A stretch of 64,000 nt of DNA from Sipunculus nudus (lineage: Eukaryota; Annelida; Sipuncula; Golfingiida; Sipunculidae), in assembly GCA_026874595.1 (NCBI GenBank), contig CM049316.1, forward strand, positions 44,779,695 through 44,843,694. Reading direction: 5' to 3'. The notes under the pieces are model-generated. The model had not been told where the DNA came from. It did not search any database and saw only the letters and a program-made list of their open reading frames with translations. Positions 1 through 10,639 of this stretch are shown in pieces. Both the position numbers and the translations under genes were made by a program. The stretch's first letter is position 1; each line of letters starts with the position of its first letter.

Positions 1-400
1 CGCTACAAATTAAGCAATCATTACTAGTTAGCAGTTTAACAAGGGCGTTATTATAGAAGCAAAGAATCTTAGCAATCTTGCTGCAATCAACCAAAATATA
101 TATGCCTGGTGTAAGCTTACTGCAGAAAAAAAAAATATCCATCTATCCATTACAAATCTATGCCTGTTGCATAACCATAAAAAGTCTGGATATCCATTAT
201 TAAATAAATAGTTTACCTTTATAATATAATTATATATTATAATTAAATTATATTATTATAATTAAATGCCTGAATCCTATATGTCACTTTACGCCACCCA
301 AAAAAAAGGATGAAACATTTTAATATGCACTGTCCTTGCAGATGTCCATTGTGCTCTCACAAGCACGGAAAAAAATACCACTCCGTCACACACTGGCTAT
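1..400. other. No recognised feature (AT-rich start of window)
   Basis: AT-rich sequence with short A-runs and a TATA/AATTA-rich patch near 220-265. No ORF, RNA gene or repeat shared with the rest of the window was seen. Confidence 0.5.
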
Positions 401-886
401 TAACGGGTCCCTAGTCCACTGATTCCATGCCGAGGTCAGTCCGGAACAGGACACCAGGCCGGCCCTTTAGCGCCCTGCGAACAGTCCATGCCACAGCACC
501 TAGGAACCAACAAGCACAGGCAGAAAGCGACGGTGCGGTTGGTGATCACCAGAAAAGGGAAGACATCCGTCAGTTGGTATGAACCAACGTTCAGTCCTCA
601 AAACACAGGAAAAGTCCAAAAACACGACAACATAGGCCGTCTTGGCGAAACCATCCGCCAGCAAGGGAAACAGGACATACAGGTCAACCCGTCCACTCCA
701 TCCAGGTGTTCCATCAATCGCATCTTATCCTGCTGGCTGCGCCATTTTGTGGCACCCAACGTGGGGCCAGGTTCAAGAATCAAGACGGATGCGAGGTGAG
801 GATTTATTCTGGAAGAAGATACAGGTACAGGCAATCAGTCGGCTGGTTGCCAACAGCAAGGTTTGAGCAGAACTCACGAGGCTGCC
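401..886 (-). mobile_element. Possible LTR-retrotransposon remnant (LTR end plus primer-binding site)
   Basis: Read on the minus strand, an AATAAA-like signal (808-803) is followed by GC-richer sequence and then, at 744-727, TGGCGCAGCCAGCAGGAT. This begins with the TGG expected of a primer-binding site pairing with the CCA end of a tRNA. The order (polyadenylation signal, LTR end, PBS, leader) is what an LTR element would show. No gag or pol reading frame follows, and no second LTR is visible apart from a 78-bp block repeated at 3357-3434. The small ORFs here on both strands look non-coding. This is an inference from layout only. Confidence 0.3.
809..886. repeat. 78-bp block, copy 1 (also at 3357-3434)
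   Basis: The sequence from CTGGAAGAAGATACAGG to GAGGCTGCC recurs at 3357-3434 with one visible difference (CTCACGAG here, CTGACGAG there). The sequences on either side of the two copies do not match, so this is a dispersed fragment or shared part of two LTR-like remnants rather than a tandem repeat. Confidence 0.8.
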
Positions 887-1929
887 CCAGTATACACTTA
901 TATTTCATATAATGTACATAGCCAATATCTCTTTTATCACAGAATACGTTATAAAGATAACAAAAATATTATAATAATAAACATCCAGATATTTAAATGT
1001 AACCACATGACAATTTACCATATTTTTTTATATACTATTGACAGTAAAGAACACTGTCTACCATGAAGTGGATAATGGTTATCAGGGTAATCAAGAACAT
1101 GATCTGTTATCCTGTTTCTATATACTATAAAGAAAAGAAAATAGTTCAAGCTACACACAGATTTCGTATACATATATTTCTCTTAAATCCACAGACTTAA
1201 CATATTAAATGCATACGTTTATGGGCATGTGGCCATCTCATAACTGTGATAATCAGTTTATGTCACCTGATCAACGTACATTGGACAATATTCTTACATT
1301 GGCCTGTTCACTAACCTATTTCTTGACAATTAAAGGATTTACATTGAGAACAACTGAGCAACTATAAGTGGTATATATTTACGTGTGAATAAAACTTTAT
1401 AATGCTGAGAAAAGAACGAATATGAGTGCTTGTGTGGAGGTTGGATAGTGGGTGTGTTAGGAGAGTGTCTCTTAAATGCAATCACTTAAGGCGTATACTA
1501 CTTTAATCTACTACCCCAAATCGTGATGCTACCTGACACTTAAGAGGATCATAATAATATAAGATTTACTTTACAAATAAAATAAATTCCTGGTCTAGCA
1601 CGATAGAATAATGGATGGTAGGTTTATCAGAGTACTGCTTTTACGAACGGTTTTGAGGTTATCAAACACCTGAAATTAGGCGGGTATTTTGTATTATGAA
1701 ATGCAGAGCGCGGAGGAATCTTACTAAAATATGATTGTTCAAAAGGATAAACATCTGGAAAAGTTGATCTGTGAAAGAGTGGAATATGCATAAAAACTAC
1801 ACAAATTGACTGGAGGCGGAAATCTAAGGAGAGACCGGGGTTCTGTGCTCAAGACTCTACAATGCACTATTTTGTATGCGGAAGGTAAACAAACGGCAGC
1901 AGCAAACTGGGAGAAAGTCCCCAAGCGCT
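887..1929. other. No recognised feature
   Basis: AT-rich non-coding sequence. Only short chance ORFs are present, and none has recognisable motifs or codon structure. Confidence 0.5.
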
Positions 1930-1952
1930 ATGGCGGTAATCGTGTGGTAAGT
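1930..1952 (+). other. Weak candidate: very short first coding exon with GTAAGT donor
   Basis: An ATGG context at 1930 opens five codons plus two bases and runs directly into a consensus 5' splice site GTAAGT at 1947-1952. Read through, the frame stops within two codons, so it would make sense only if spliced. No downstream exon can be identified. Such matches occur by chance, so this is only a pointer for RNA data. Confidence 0.15.
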
Positions 1953-3356
1953 TAGTTTTCGGAACTTTCTTGAAAATTGACTGTCATCTGATGACACCAG
2001 AAAATGATTTTAAGATAATATATTATTATGCTGTATTTTTAAGTTTTCCCCGACGATCTTAAATTATAAGAAAAATCGATTGAAAAGAAGTTTTTCATCT
2101 ATTGAATGAGAAACTGTTTAGCACGCACGTCTGGTTAAATGTTAGGAGAACAGCACGTCTGTGCTATTATCCATACCTTAAACTTGGTAATGCTTAATAA
2201 ATAATAATATTGATGACAGTCGTGTTTATAATTATGTCCCGTTTCTAAGGTATGGAAGTTTGTTTTGATGGTTAGTTCATCTGAGACGCCAGGTGGCAGC
2301 ACAGGCCTAAGTGGGACTGTGGAAACTTGTTTACCTCAGGCGGCCAGATGGCAGCACCAGCACCCGGGTTCATATACACGGTCAACATGGATTTTACGCC
2401 TAGCACGGGAATAAAGTGGGAACGTGTGCCACTATTAAGCTTACTTTAGAGTAAGCATTTTTGCGTTATTAAATAATTATCCAGTTATGAAATAGTCTGA
2501 TAACAGCTTTATGCTGCTGTTAACTCTTCATATTAAATCTTCATAATTATCAATGTTTTGGAAGAAATTTTACATGAAACATTTACTGATATTTAATTAG
2601 TAGTAACTTTTTGAAGTGGCAGCTCCGATTGGCTATTCAGAACAACTTATATGAACCATCCTTAATAATAATTGTATTTATTTTTTTGGGAGAAATTTGC
2701 CTGCCTTTCATGTATATCTAAGATACATCCCATGTGCAAAGAGCGGAGATTACAGAGTGCATAAATAATGCTTTCTCTTTGAACGGCCTGGTGGCGGCAT
2801 CGATTTAGACCGAAGCATTTAGATAAAATAAGATTTTACCTTTTCTCACTACAAATGCAGTATGAAATATGAAAAGTATTTTAGTTTATTTTTTATATAG
2901 GGCAGTAATCTTAGCCCTATTACTACTTAAAGAGTACTACTTGCGGCCAAAATAATGCCTGGAGTGAACGACTGGCGATGTACCGACTAAAGTGGACACC
3001 AAAGATATTCTTGAAGTTGGGGGGGGGGGGGTTTAGACGAGAGGCGTGCCTAGTCTGCCGTTCTACTGGTCCGAAATAGGGCATTTCAGGAAAATTAGAC
3101 TAGACTGGAGGCTGTATACTTTGCAGTTGACCATATTCTATACAAATGTACCCAACAGAGAAAATACAATATATTCGGATGGAACAGACAGGAAGGTTTA
3201 TATATGAATGAGCCAATATATGGGAAATGCATGGTGGGCCATAAATCTATTGGGACAGAACGAACGTTTGGGTTTCTTATTAGTACTAAAATAATCATAC
3301 ATTTTTACATGCATTTCAGAATATAACTGACGGGGACAAAAAAATAAGGTTCCTAC
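1953..3356. other. No gene seen; non-coding with G-run
   Basis: No supportable coding or RNA gene. A 13-base G-run lies at 3019-3031. Two similar short blocks near 2290 and 2340 (CCAGGTGGCAGCAC and CCAGATGGCAGCACC) hint at an old degraded repeat, but no element boundary could be drawn. Confidence 0.5.
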
Positions 3357-3434
3357 CTGGAAGAAGATACAGGTACAGGCAATCAGTCGGCTGGTTGCCA
3401 ACAGCAAGGTTTGAGCAGAACTGACGAGGCTGCC
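3357..3434. repeat. 78-bp block, copy 2 (also at 809-886)
   Basis: Near-identical to 809-886. The left flank here (AAGGTTCCTAC) and the right flank (TCAAGACATCG) differ from those of the first copy. Confidence 0.8.
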
Positions 3435-3867
3435 TCAAGACATCGTGGTCATTACGGGCTGTCATGCCTCGTTGCCCAAACACCGAAAACCGGTCCTGAC
3501 AAAACTATATTCTTACAACAGGTTTTGCCGGCCACGCAGGCCATGCCATGCCATGCCAGGGCAACAGGTGGTTGACCCTTGACCTAAAGGAACCTGTCTT
3601 GTCGGTCACTTTGGAATGAAAGACAAAATGAAAAAAAAACATGGGGCTATATTACCCCGTGTTACACCTATATATATATATATATATTATGGGCTTAAAC
3701 ATTCTTCCTACCCTCCCCCCGCCGCCACCGCGGAAAAAATTCCTTGATCTCTGCTTGATGGAACAGCAACAAAAATTAAAATAGACCTCTCACAGTTCAG
3801 TAATATCTTTGCACGGGGGACACCGTTCTCTTGTGTCTCGTCAGTGTTTTACCTTCGCGCGCGCGCG
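3435..3867. other. Region upstream of the LINE, probably including its 5' UTR
   Basis: Contains a (CCATG)-like run near 3540-3560, a TA microsatellite at about 3669-3687, and a C- and GC-rich stretch leading into ORF1. The 5' end of the LINE cannot be placed exactly; it is somewhere between about 3690 and 3867. Confidence 0.4.
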
Positions 3868-5010
3868 ATGGCTCCACCCACCAACCCGTGGGGTGGGGGG
3901 ACCCAGCGTCCTCCACCTTGGGCTGGTAACATCCACCATGCGAACACTTCGTGCATTTGTGTCCATGCGTTCACGCCTGTTCAGCTCAACGCAGCCATGA
4001 AAGAGATCGCTGAGTACTACGGAGACAGACTACGCGCCGCTCACACTTTGTCAGCATCAACTTTCCAACTGGTGTTTACCAGCCACCAGGTGGCACAAGT
4101 CGTCGCAATGGACGGAGTTGAATGTTTTGGGACTATGCTCGAAACCGCTCTTGCTGATTCTAAAAAGCCAGTCTGGGTTACCTTGCGAGGACTACCCCTA
4201 AATGTGCCGCATGAAGACGTAAACAAGGAGCTGGAAGAATATGGTAAAATACTGAGAGGGTGTCGGAATAAAGTATGGCCTGAAACCCAACTACCAATGT
4301 TGGACAGAGAGATCCTCATGTTGATCGATAGAGATCTCCCCGACAGGATACAGCTGTTCCACGGGGGCATACGCTTCGTAGCCTACGTTCGCCATAAGGG
4401 GAAGCAACGTACATGCTTTCGGTGCAAGGAAACAGGACATATAGCGAGAGACTGTCCAGAGCCGAATTATCGCTACGAACCGAATATATTGGAGACGCCG
4501 ACAAATGCTATCGTAACTGAGACTACGGTAGTCCCAACAGGCTCCCTGGTCGACGACGTTCCACCAGAAGACAACCAGGTGGCTACCGGCACAACCGGAA
4601 CTGAAAACTTACCTGTTTCCGACTCTGACCCGGATCCTTTCGCGCCGCTCGAAATTGTCGAAGAGTTACCTGAAAAAGAAGAAACACCAAAATTAGATCG
4701 CCGGAAACGGTTACTGCCAGACTCGCCGTCTGACCCGTCTCATGTACTTACCGTTTTGAAAAAACCGTCCACACTGTTAGATCAGCCAGTACCACATTTA
4801 CGATCCCCGTTAATGCCGATGATGCCCCTGCGTTCGTCAACACCAGTCGCTGGTCCGCCGCCGATCCAGATGTCGTTGAGTGACGTTACGTATACACTGC
4901 CTGGGACTCAGATGACTACCTGCATACGCCCACGGACTATGGACCCCGATGATTCTCCGCCAGACGACTGCCGCTTCACGCCCCCGGACTACGAGTTAGC
5001 TACATCCTGA
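3868..5010 (+). CDS. LINE ORF1: gag-like nucleic-acid-binding protein with CCHC knuckle
   Basis: 380 codons from the first ATG (3868); the frame is open a little upstream but without an ATG. Residues of about 100-175 (VWVTLRGLPLNVPHEDVNKE) resemble an RRM-like fold seen in LINE ORF1 proteins. Residues 183-196, CFRCKETGHIARDC, are a canonical CX2CX4HX4C zinc knuckle for RNA or single-strand DNA binding. The C-terminal half is Pro-, Asp- and Thr-rich and looks disordered. ORF1 products coat the element RNA in the cytoplasm and accompany it in retrotransposition. The frame is uninterrupted, unlike ORF2, and GC content and codon use are richer than in ORF2. It ends 35 bp before the ORF2 open frame. 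Confidence 0.85.
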   Translation: MAPPTNPWGGGTQRPPPWAGNIHHANTSCICVHAFTPVQLNAAMKEIAEYYGDRLRAAHTLSASTFQLVFTSHQVAQVVAMDGVECFGTMLETALADSKKPVWVTLRGLPLNVPHEDVNKELEEYGKILRGCRNKVWPETQLPMLDREILMLIDRDLPDRIQLFHGGIRFVAYVRHKGKQRTCFRCKETGHIARDCPEPNYRYEPNILETPTNAIVTETTVVPTGSLVDDVPPEDNQVATGTTGTENLPVSDSDPDPFAPLEIVEELPEKEETPKLDRRKRLLPDSPSDPSHVLTVLKKPSTLLDQPVPHLRSPLMPMMPLRSSTPVAGPPPIQMSLSDVTYTLPGTQMTTCIRPRTMDPDDSPPDDCRFTPPDYELATS

Positions 5011-5045
5011 AAATGAACTTCTTTTGGTATTATTCTATCATATGA

Positions 5046-6389
5046 TTAATATTCAGAATAGCTACTCTTAATATAAGAGGACTCGGTGATGTCAGTAAAC
5101 AGGCATTAGTACACGAAAACATTGTGAAGAATAGAATTAATATAATATGTCTACAAGAAACCTTTTTAAAGTGTTCTGAGTATAATAACATAGCCAAGAA
5201 ATGGGGAGGGAATTTTATATATAGTGAGTGTGTAGAGCGTCATAATGGGGTGGCTATATGGTTTTCAGGGGATCTAGACATTAACATACAGCAGAGCAAG
5301 ACGGACGTTCAAGGGAGAATCGTAAGTATTCTTTTTTCTTTGAGTAATTATACATATAACATTGTTAATTTATATTGTCCTACACAAAAAAATGAACGAA
5401 GAACCTTTATAAAAAATGTTTCTGAATATATTTTGACTGATGAAATTGTTAACCATCTTATTATTATAGCTGGGGATTTTAATTTCATTGAAGATATATC
5501 TTTGGATAAGCAGGGAGGAAGCAGTATCAATAAAGACTGTCTCATAGGTAATAACGAATTTTCAGTTCTTAAAGACCGACACCTGTTATCAGACTCTTAT
5601 AGAAAATTAAACCCAGAAGGGAAAATGTGTACATATCATAATTTTAATCTAAATGTACATTCGAGGTTAGACAGAATATATATAAGTCATCTTGTTCAAG
5701 TAAATTTATGCCATATTATCAGAAACACTTTATCAGACCACGATTATGCAACTATTGATATAGCAGATGATAAAATACCTAAAGGACCAGGATTTTGGCA
5801 CCTAAATTGTTCAATTTTAAAAGATTCCAAATATAATGAAACCATCCATGCATTTTGGGATTATTGGAAGAAAGATTCGCTTTATTTTACTGATATTTTA
5901 CTGTGGTGGGATCTAGGGAAACATAAAATTAAAGAAATTACTCGGGAATATTGCAAGAACAAGGTCAAGGCCATAAGGCGGGTTCGTTTAAATTTGGAAG
6001 TCCAGTATAATGCAGAGCTTTTAAAAATCGAACAGGGACAGGGAACGGGAACAGAACATCTTTTATTTCTAGAGTCCCAGCTTAAAACTTTAAATGCAGA
6101 ACAGACAAAAGCTTCAGTCATTCGGTACAAAGTTCAGTACAGGGAAGAGGGGGAACAAATGAGCAAATTTTTCTTTGGTCTCGAGAAACAAAGGGGCTTG
6201 CGGGGCTCAATAGGTGCTTTGAGGGATAATGAGGGGCGGGTCTTTTCAGACATCTATTCAATGCTTGGGTTGGGAGCGTCCTTTTATAAAGAGCTTTATA
6301 AATTTGAAAGAACAGAACCTTCAGCAGAAAACCTATTTTTGTCCGTCCATTCTCCTAAGTTAAAGTCTAATTCAATTGCATTCTGTTAG
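5046..6389 (+). pseudogene. LINE ORF2 part 1: APE-type endonuclease and linker, ended by a premature TAG
   Basis: The open frame begins after a TGA at 5043 with no in-frame ATG before the domain, so the true initiator is lost or lies in another frame (an ATG at 5042 is out of frame by an indel). The start, RIATLNIRGLG, is the classic N-terminal strand of AP-endonuclease-like domains. ICLQET, AGDFN and LSDHDYATIDI supply the catalytic Glu, the Asp/Asn pair and the terminal SDH. The domain nicks target DNA to prime reverse transcription. A single TAG at 6387-6389 stops the frame, yet the next codons continue the same protein in the same frame (GEITLEEATRAL...), so this is one nonsense mutation rather than a real domain boundary. 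Confidence 0.85.
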
Positions 6390-8003
6390 GGTGAAATAAC
6401 TCTCGAGGAGGCCACGCGCGCCCTAAAAGGATTTAAAGCTTTTAAAAGTCCAGGTATTGATGGACTACCTGTGGAATTTTATCGACAATTTTGGAATATT
6501 TTAGGCCCAGATTTAGTTCAGGTTTTCAATACGGCTTTTAGTAAAGGTCACTTGCCGTCCTCACTGCAAAAGGGTGTTATTTCGTTAATTTTTAAGAAAG
6601 GAGATCGTCTGTTATTAAAAAACTGGAGACCGATTACTCTTTTAAACGCTGATTATAAAATACTGACTAAATGTTTAACAAATCGAATGAGAAATGTTTT
6701 AAGTGATATTATACATATAGATCAAACATGTTCAGTTAAAGGACGCACTATTTTCCAAACCGCACATTTAATTAGGGATGTTATTGATTACATGAAAATT
6801 AAGAATCTACCAGGGGCTATGTTATGTATTGACCAGGAGAAAGCATTCGACCGTTTAAGTTGGGATTTTATGTTCAAGTGTTTAAGTTATTTTGGATTTG
6901 GGTTGGAGTTTATCAAATGGGTGAAGTTGTGTTATAGTAATGTCAGAAGTTGTGTAAAAATTAATGGTTACCTTTCGTCCTTTTTTAAATTATACAGAGG
7001 TACACGACAGGGCTGCCCATTAAGCCCATTATTATATGTACTAGTCGCCGAAACCTTAGCATATGTCATTCGAAAAGATAAAGAGATTAATGGCATAATT
7101 TTACCAGATTTGAGTGAACTAAAAATAGCACAATATGCTGACGACACGTCTTTATTTGTTACCAATGTCAGTTCTATATATAAATGTTTTAAGGTTTTGT
7201 CTTTTTTTCAGGGCGCATCTGGGGCGAAGGTTAATAAGGAAAAAACAGAAGGTTTATGGTTAGGTTGCAGTGTGGGAAGGGGGGACACTCCAGGTGATAT
7301 AACATGGTCATCTACCTTTGTGAAAGTACTTGGGTTTTATTTTGGTAATGTTGATGTTTCAAAATTAAATTGGGATTCGAAAATTAAAAAATTTCAACAG
7401 ACACTGTATTGCTGGGGACAACGAAAATTGACTTACATAGGTAAAACAATAGTAGCAAACTGTATTGTTTCCAGTGGTATATGGTATTACACAAGTGTGT
7501 TATATATTCCTCATTGGGTAATTGAGAAACTCCAAGCATTACTTTTAGATTTTTTTTGGGATTTTAGAAAGCATTTAGTGAAAAGAGATATTATTTATTT
7601 GACAAAAGACCAAGGTGGACAGGGTTTAATTAATATAGCTGCTAAAGTTGAAGCTCAGAGGATGAGCTGGTTGTTTAAAGCCTTCAAAATGAAACATAAA
7701 TGTAGAGTGCTAGCGGAATTTTTTATTGGTTTTTATAAAGGTGTATCGTTCGGCAAACATATATTACAGTGTACTTATGACGTCAATAAGAAAAATTGTA
7801 AACAGCAACCTATGATTTATCGAGAAAGTTTAAAAGTGTGTCAAAAGTTAAACATTGCATATAAATGCGATGTAGTCAATAAGAGCGTCATTTTAAATGA
7901 ATCTTTGTTTTTAAATACTTCTATAACTGATGAAAAAGGGAAAGTATTTATGTTAAAAGGTTTCATTGCTAATGGATGTATGTTAGTGAGACGTGTGGAA
8001 TAG
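6390..8003 (+). pseudogene. LINE ORF2 part 2: reverse transcriptase domain
   Basis: Same frame as the endonuclease part. RT blocks in order: SPGIDGLPVEFY, KKGDR..NWRPITLLN, DQEKAFDRLSWDF (first catalytic Asp), RGTRQGCPLSPLLY, AQYADDTSLFV (YADD at 7134-7145), and a thumb region. It would copy the element RNA onto nicked chromosomal DNA. The frame ends at a TAG at 8001-8003, but the protein continues in the +1 frame from about 7993 (WNRWLGYF...), so an indel lies near 7985-8003. Codon use is A/T-ending throughout, in contrast to ORF1. Confidence 0.9.
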
Positions 8004-8870
8004 ATGGTTAGGTTATTTTAACAGATTCGAGGATATTGTTTTAAAATATAAAATTCCAAAGACAGACTGGTTTAAAACTAGATACAAAAGTCTTATTGCT
8101 TGTTTTCCGTCCGAATGGATATCTCTCTTGAGGAAAGGGTTAGCAGCCGATTACAGGTCTTATTATATTATTGATATTGGAGATGGTAAGACACTTGAAT
8201 GCGACAAATTTTCCACCAGGTCGATTTATCAGTTGTTACTAGATTTAAGTGAACCCAGCTGCTTGAGCACTTGGAGAACAATTTTTACAGAAAAACTACA
8301 GGTAAAACATATTTTTAAGAACAGTTATGGAAAATTAAATGATAAATATCAGGTTGACATAAATTGGAGATTCTTACATTTAGTTTTACCCACCAATGAT
8401 TTTTTGTTCAAATGTAAATTCAAAGTTTCAGATATATGTCACATTTGTAATCAGAAAGAAACAAATTTGCACGTCTTTCAGATTGTATAGTAGCCTTTAA
8501 GTTCTGGAGTGAGGTTAATCATTTGTTTACGAATATTGCAGGGAAAAGCGTTAAAATTAATCTGTATACTATATGTTTTGGTTTCAGGCATAAATGGAAA
8601 GTGTTGTCAGATTCAGTTATAAGTTTGCTTGATTATATTTTAATTACAGGAAAATATGTATTATGGAATAACAGGAACAGAAGCATTGAGTCTCGTCCGT
8701 TAAATGCCGTTTCTTTTTTCAGAAATTTGTTAGTCAGCAGATTAAAAGAAGAACATTATTCGTATAGTACCAAAAGTCAAACAGATAAAGATGTTTTTAA
8801 AAGCACATGGTGTCATAATCAAGTACTAGGTAGTGTCGATGAAAACTTTAAACTGACTATATTGATTTAG
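8004..8870 (+). pseudogene. LINE ORF2 part 3: C-terminal Cys/His region, frameshifted
   Basis: Continues ORF2 in the +1 frame (7993-8490) to CHICNQKETNLHVF. The next residues (DCIVAFKFWSEV, then 8523-8870) are in the original frame, so a second indel lies at about 8478-8481. Across that join the pattern CXXC...H...C is restored in concept, which is the zinc-binding tail common at the end of L1/Tx1 ORF2 proteins. The frame ends normally at 8868-8870. Confidence 0.8.
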
Positions 8871-9440
8871 GTTTATATTAAAGTTAATTTTGGTTCTCGT
8901 GAGGTTCAATCGTAAAAATATGCATATATATGTATAAAAAAAAAGTCTTTTTCAGTGTGTGTGCTGTGGATAGGGATATTCAGATTAGTTACATGCGCTT
9001 ATATATGTGTGTGTATGTATATATATATATATATATATGTGTGTATATAAATACATATGCGTTAATACCGTGTATATAATGGTTAAAATTATACATTCTT
9101 TTTTATGTACTTTCTTTTCAGGGTATGTATTATATTTAAGTGGGGTGAACTATGGACTTTACGATTATAATTTTTGGTAATGGACTTTGCATCGAGAACT
9201 ACGGACTTAATTTTCTTTAATTTTCTTTTCTTTTCAGGTTATTTCCAAGGACAGTTACTTGAAAAGGCTATGTTTGTAAATTTGATTTGTTTTGCATATA
9301 TATGTGTACATACACACCATGAAAAATATGGGGTTATGTACAAGTCTATGTAAACAATTTTGATTTTTATAAACAATATAAAAAAAAAAAAAATCTTTGC
9401 AGGGTTACCTTAACCTGAATAAAGAATGTGCCAAGTAAAT
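8871..9440 (+). other. LINE 3' UTR and tail
   Basis: AT-rich sequence with a TG/TA microsatellite at about 9008-9046, an A-run near 9379-9392, and AATAAAG at 9418. No second gene is seen. The exact end of the element is uncertain. Confidence 0.5.
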
Positions 9441-9740
9441 ATTACAGAAAAACAACACGAAGCAAAATTCCATGGAAGCAGAACGGAAAGCTCCATCGAG
9501 ACTGCTTAGATTGAGTATATAAGGAAGTATCAAAACAATTTAGCGTGCCACTGACCATATTAAAAATTGTGACGAAACACTTTGTATAAAGCCAATCGCA
9601 TCTGTTCTGGATGAAATCCTTCATACACATAACACCACCACGTGAAGCGTAACAACCTGTGTACAGCGTCAAGATCTATGGAGACAGATGGTAGGCCCCT
9701 GCAATTGCTTGTTCACCCGGCACGCTACTTGTATACAAGC

Positions 9741-9962
9741 ATGGCGGACCACATCGTCCCGGATAACTCAGGACTCCTCGGCCGAATTCGTAATCTCCCG
9801 AGATCAACCGAAGATAAGGCGAGGTATTCCGAGTTGGAAACGGACGTCACCCCAGAATCACGCCCTTTTACAAAATTTTATACTCGTTTAAACCGGGTGG
9901 CACATAGTATTTGTTTGTATACATTTACACCGCCACGTCACCGATATCGCGCCGCAATGTAA
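9741..9962 (+). CDS. Candidate first coding exon of an unidentified gene
   Basis: An ATG in a good context (A at -3, G at +4) at 9741 opens a frame beginning MADHIVPDNSGLLGRIRNL, in a stretch unusually rich in CpG for this window (about 9700-9960). The peptide is polar, and its codon use looks more coding-like than its surroundings up to about residue 45 (ELETDVTPESR). If real, it should be spliced before the end of the ORF; one possible donor is the AG|GTATTC near 9824. No downstream exon could be joined, and the next 4 kb is a mobile element. I do not recognise the family. It could also be a CpG island with a chance ORF. Confidence 0.3.
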   Translation: MADHIVPDNSGLLGRIRNLPRSTEDKARYSELETDVTPESRPFTKFYTRLNRVAHSICLYTFTPPRHRYRAAM

Positions 9963-10639
9963 TTCCCCCAGTTTATTTCAAACAAAACATACAAAAATAT
10001 TCTTTTAAATCGTTATATTTGGAATTAATGTTGTCAATGCATGCCCTATATTTGCTCAATTGACTTAGTTATTGTAATTTACAATTCCGCTGCGCAACAG
10101 TTCGATTTCGGCGTACAAGCGTACTGAGTGCATGAGCATATGCAGCAGGTTTATTCTTGATAGTCATCTTGTGTGTGGCGGCCGAAAGCGTAAATTACAT
10201 TTTCGCCTCCATTTTAAAAGAATTTACCGTAAGTAACGGAAAAAAAGTCGATTTCGGGGGTTTCCATGATGGCTGCCAGGCAACCAAATGCATGGGATAC
10301 CGAACCGGTTTAAAATTCGATAGCACATCCTTTGTTTGATACCAATCTGCAGAAAAAACAATGACAAACGCTTTAACAGTTCTTAGAATAATTTATATGC
10401 GAAATTAAATCACTGCATTTCTGATGGCACTGAAATAAGATGGCAAACTTGCACCTGTAGGGGTTAAATTTCATATAAACTTTGGAGCAAAGGCTAAAAT
10501 GTGTCTTGTGAAAATGTGTCCCGAAGGAAAACCATGGAATATATTGAATTCTTAAGGGTCTTGGAAATCGATAGCACACATACTGAAACTTCAGAGCCAT
10601 GACCAGGACAGTTTCCGATATGCTTTCCCCTTAATATAA
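9963..10639. other. No recognised feature
   Basis: Moderately CpG-containing up to about 10260, otherwise AT-rich. Only chance ORFs are present. Confidence 0.5.

Larger units (their letters stand above)
3690..9425 (+). mobile_element. Non-LTR retrotransposon (L1/Tx1-type LINE), nearly full length, inactivated
   Basis: Two reading regions in LINE order. ORF1 (3868-5010) has a CCHC zinc knuckle. ORF2 (about 5046-8870) has an APE-type endonuclease, a reverse transcriptase with YADD, and a C-terminal Cys/His segment. ORF2 is interrupted by one in-frame TAG and two frameshifts, so this copy cannot make an intact ORF2 protein. The RT block order and the 'DQEKAFDRL' type motif fit the L1/Tx1 group rather than CR1 or RTE. 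An A-run near 9379-9392 and an AATAAA at 9418-9423 mark the approximate 3' end. Both termini are approximate and no target-site duplication was found by eye. Confidence 0.85.

Noticed and set aside
3844-3867. Earlier start of LINE ORF1
   Set aside because: The first in-frame codon there is GTG; the first ATG is at 3868.
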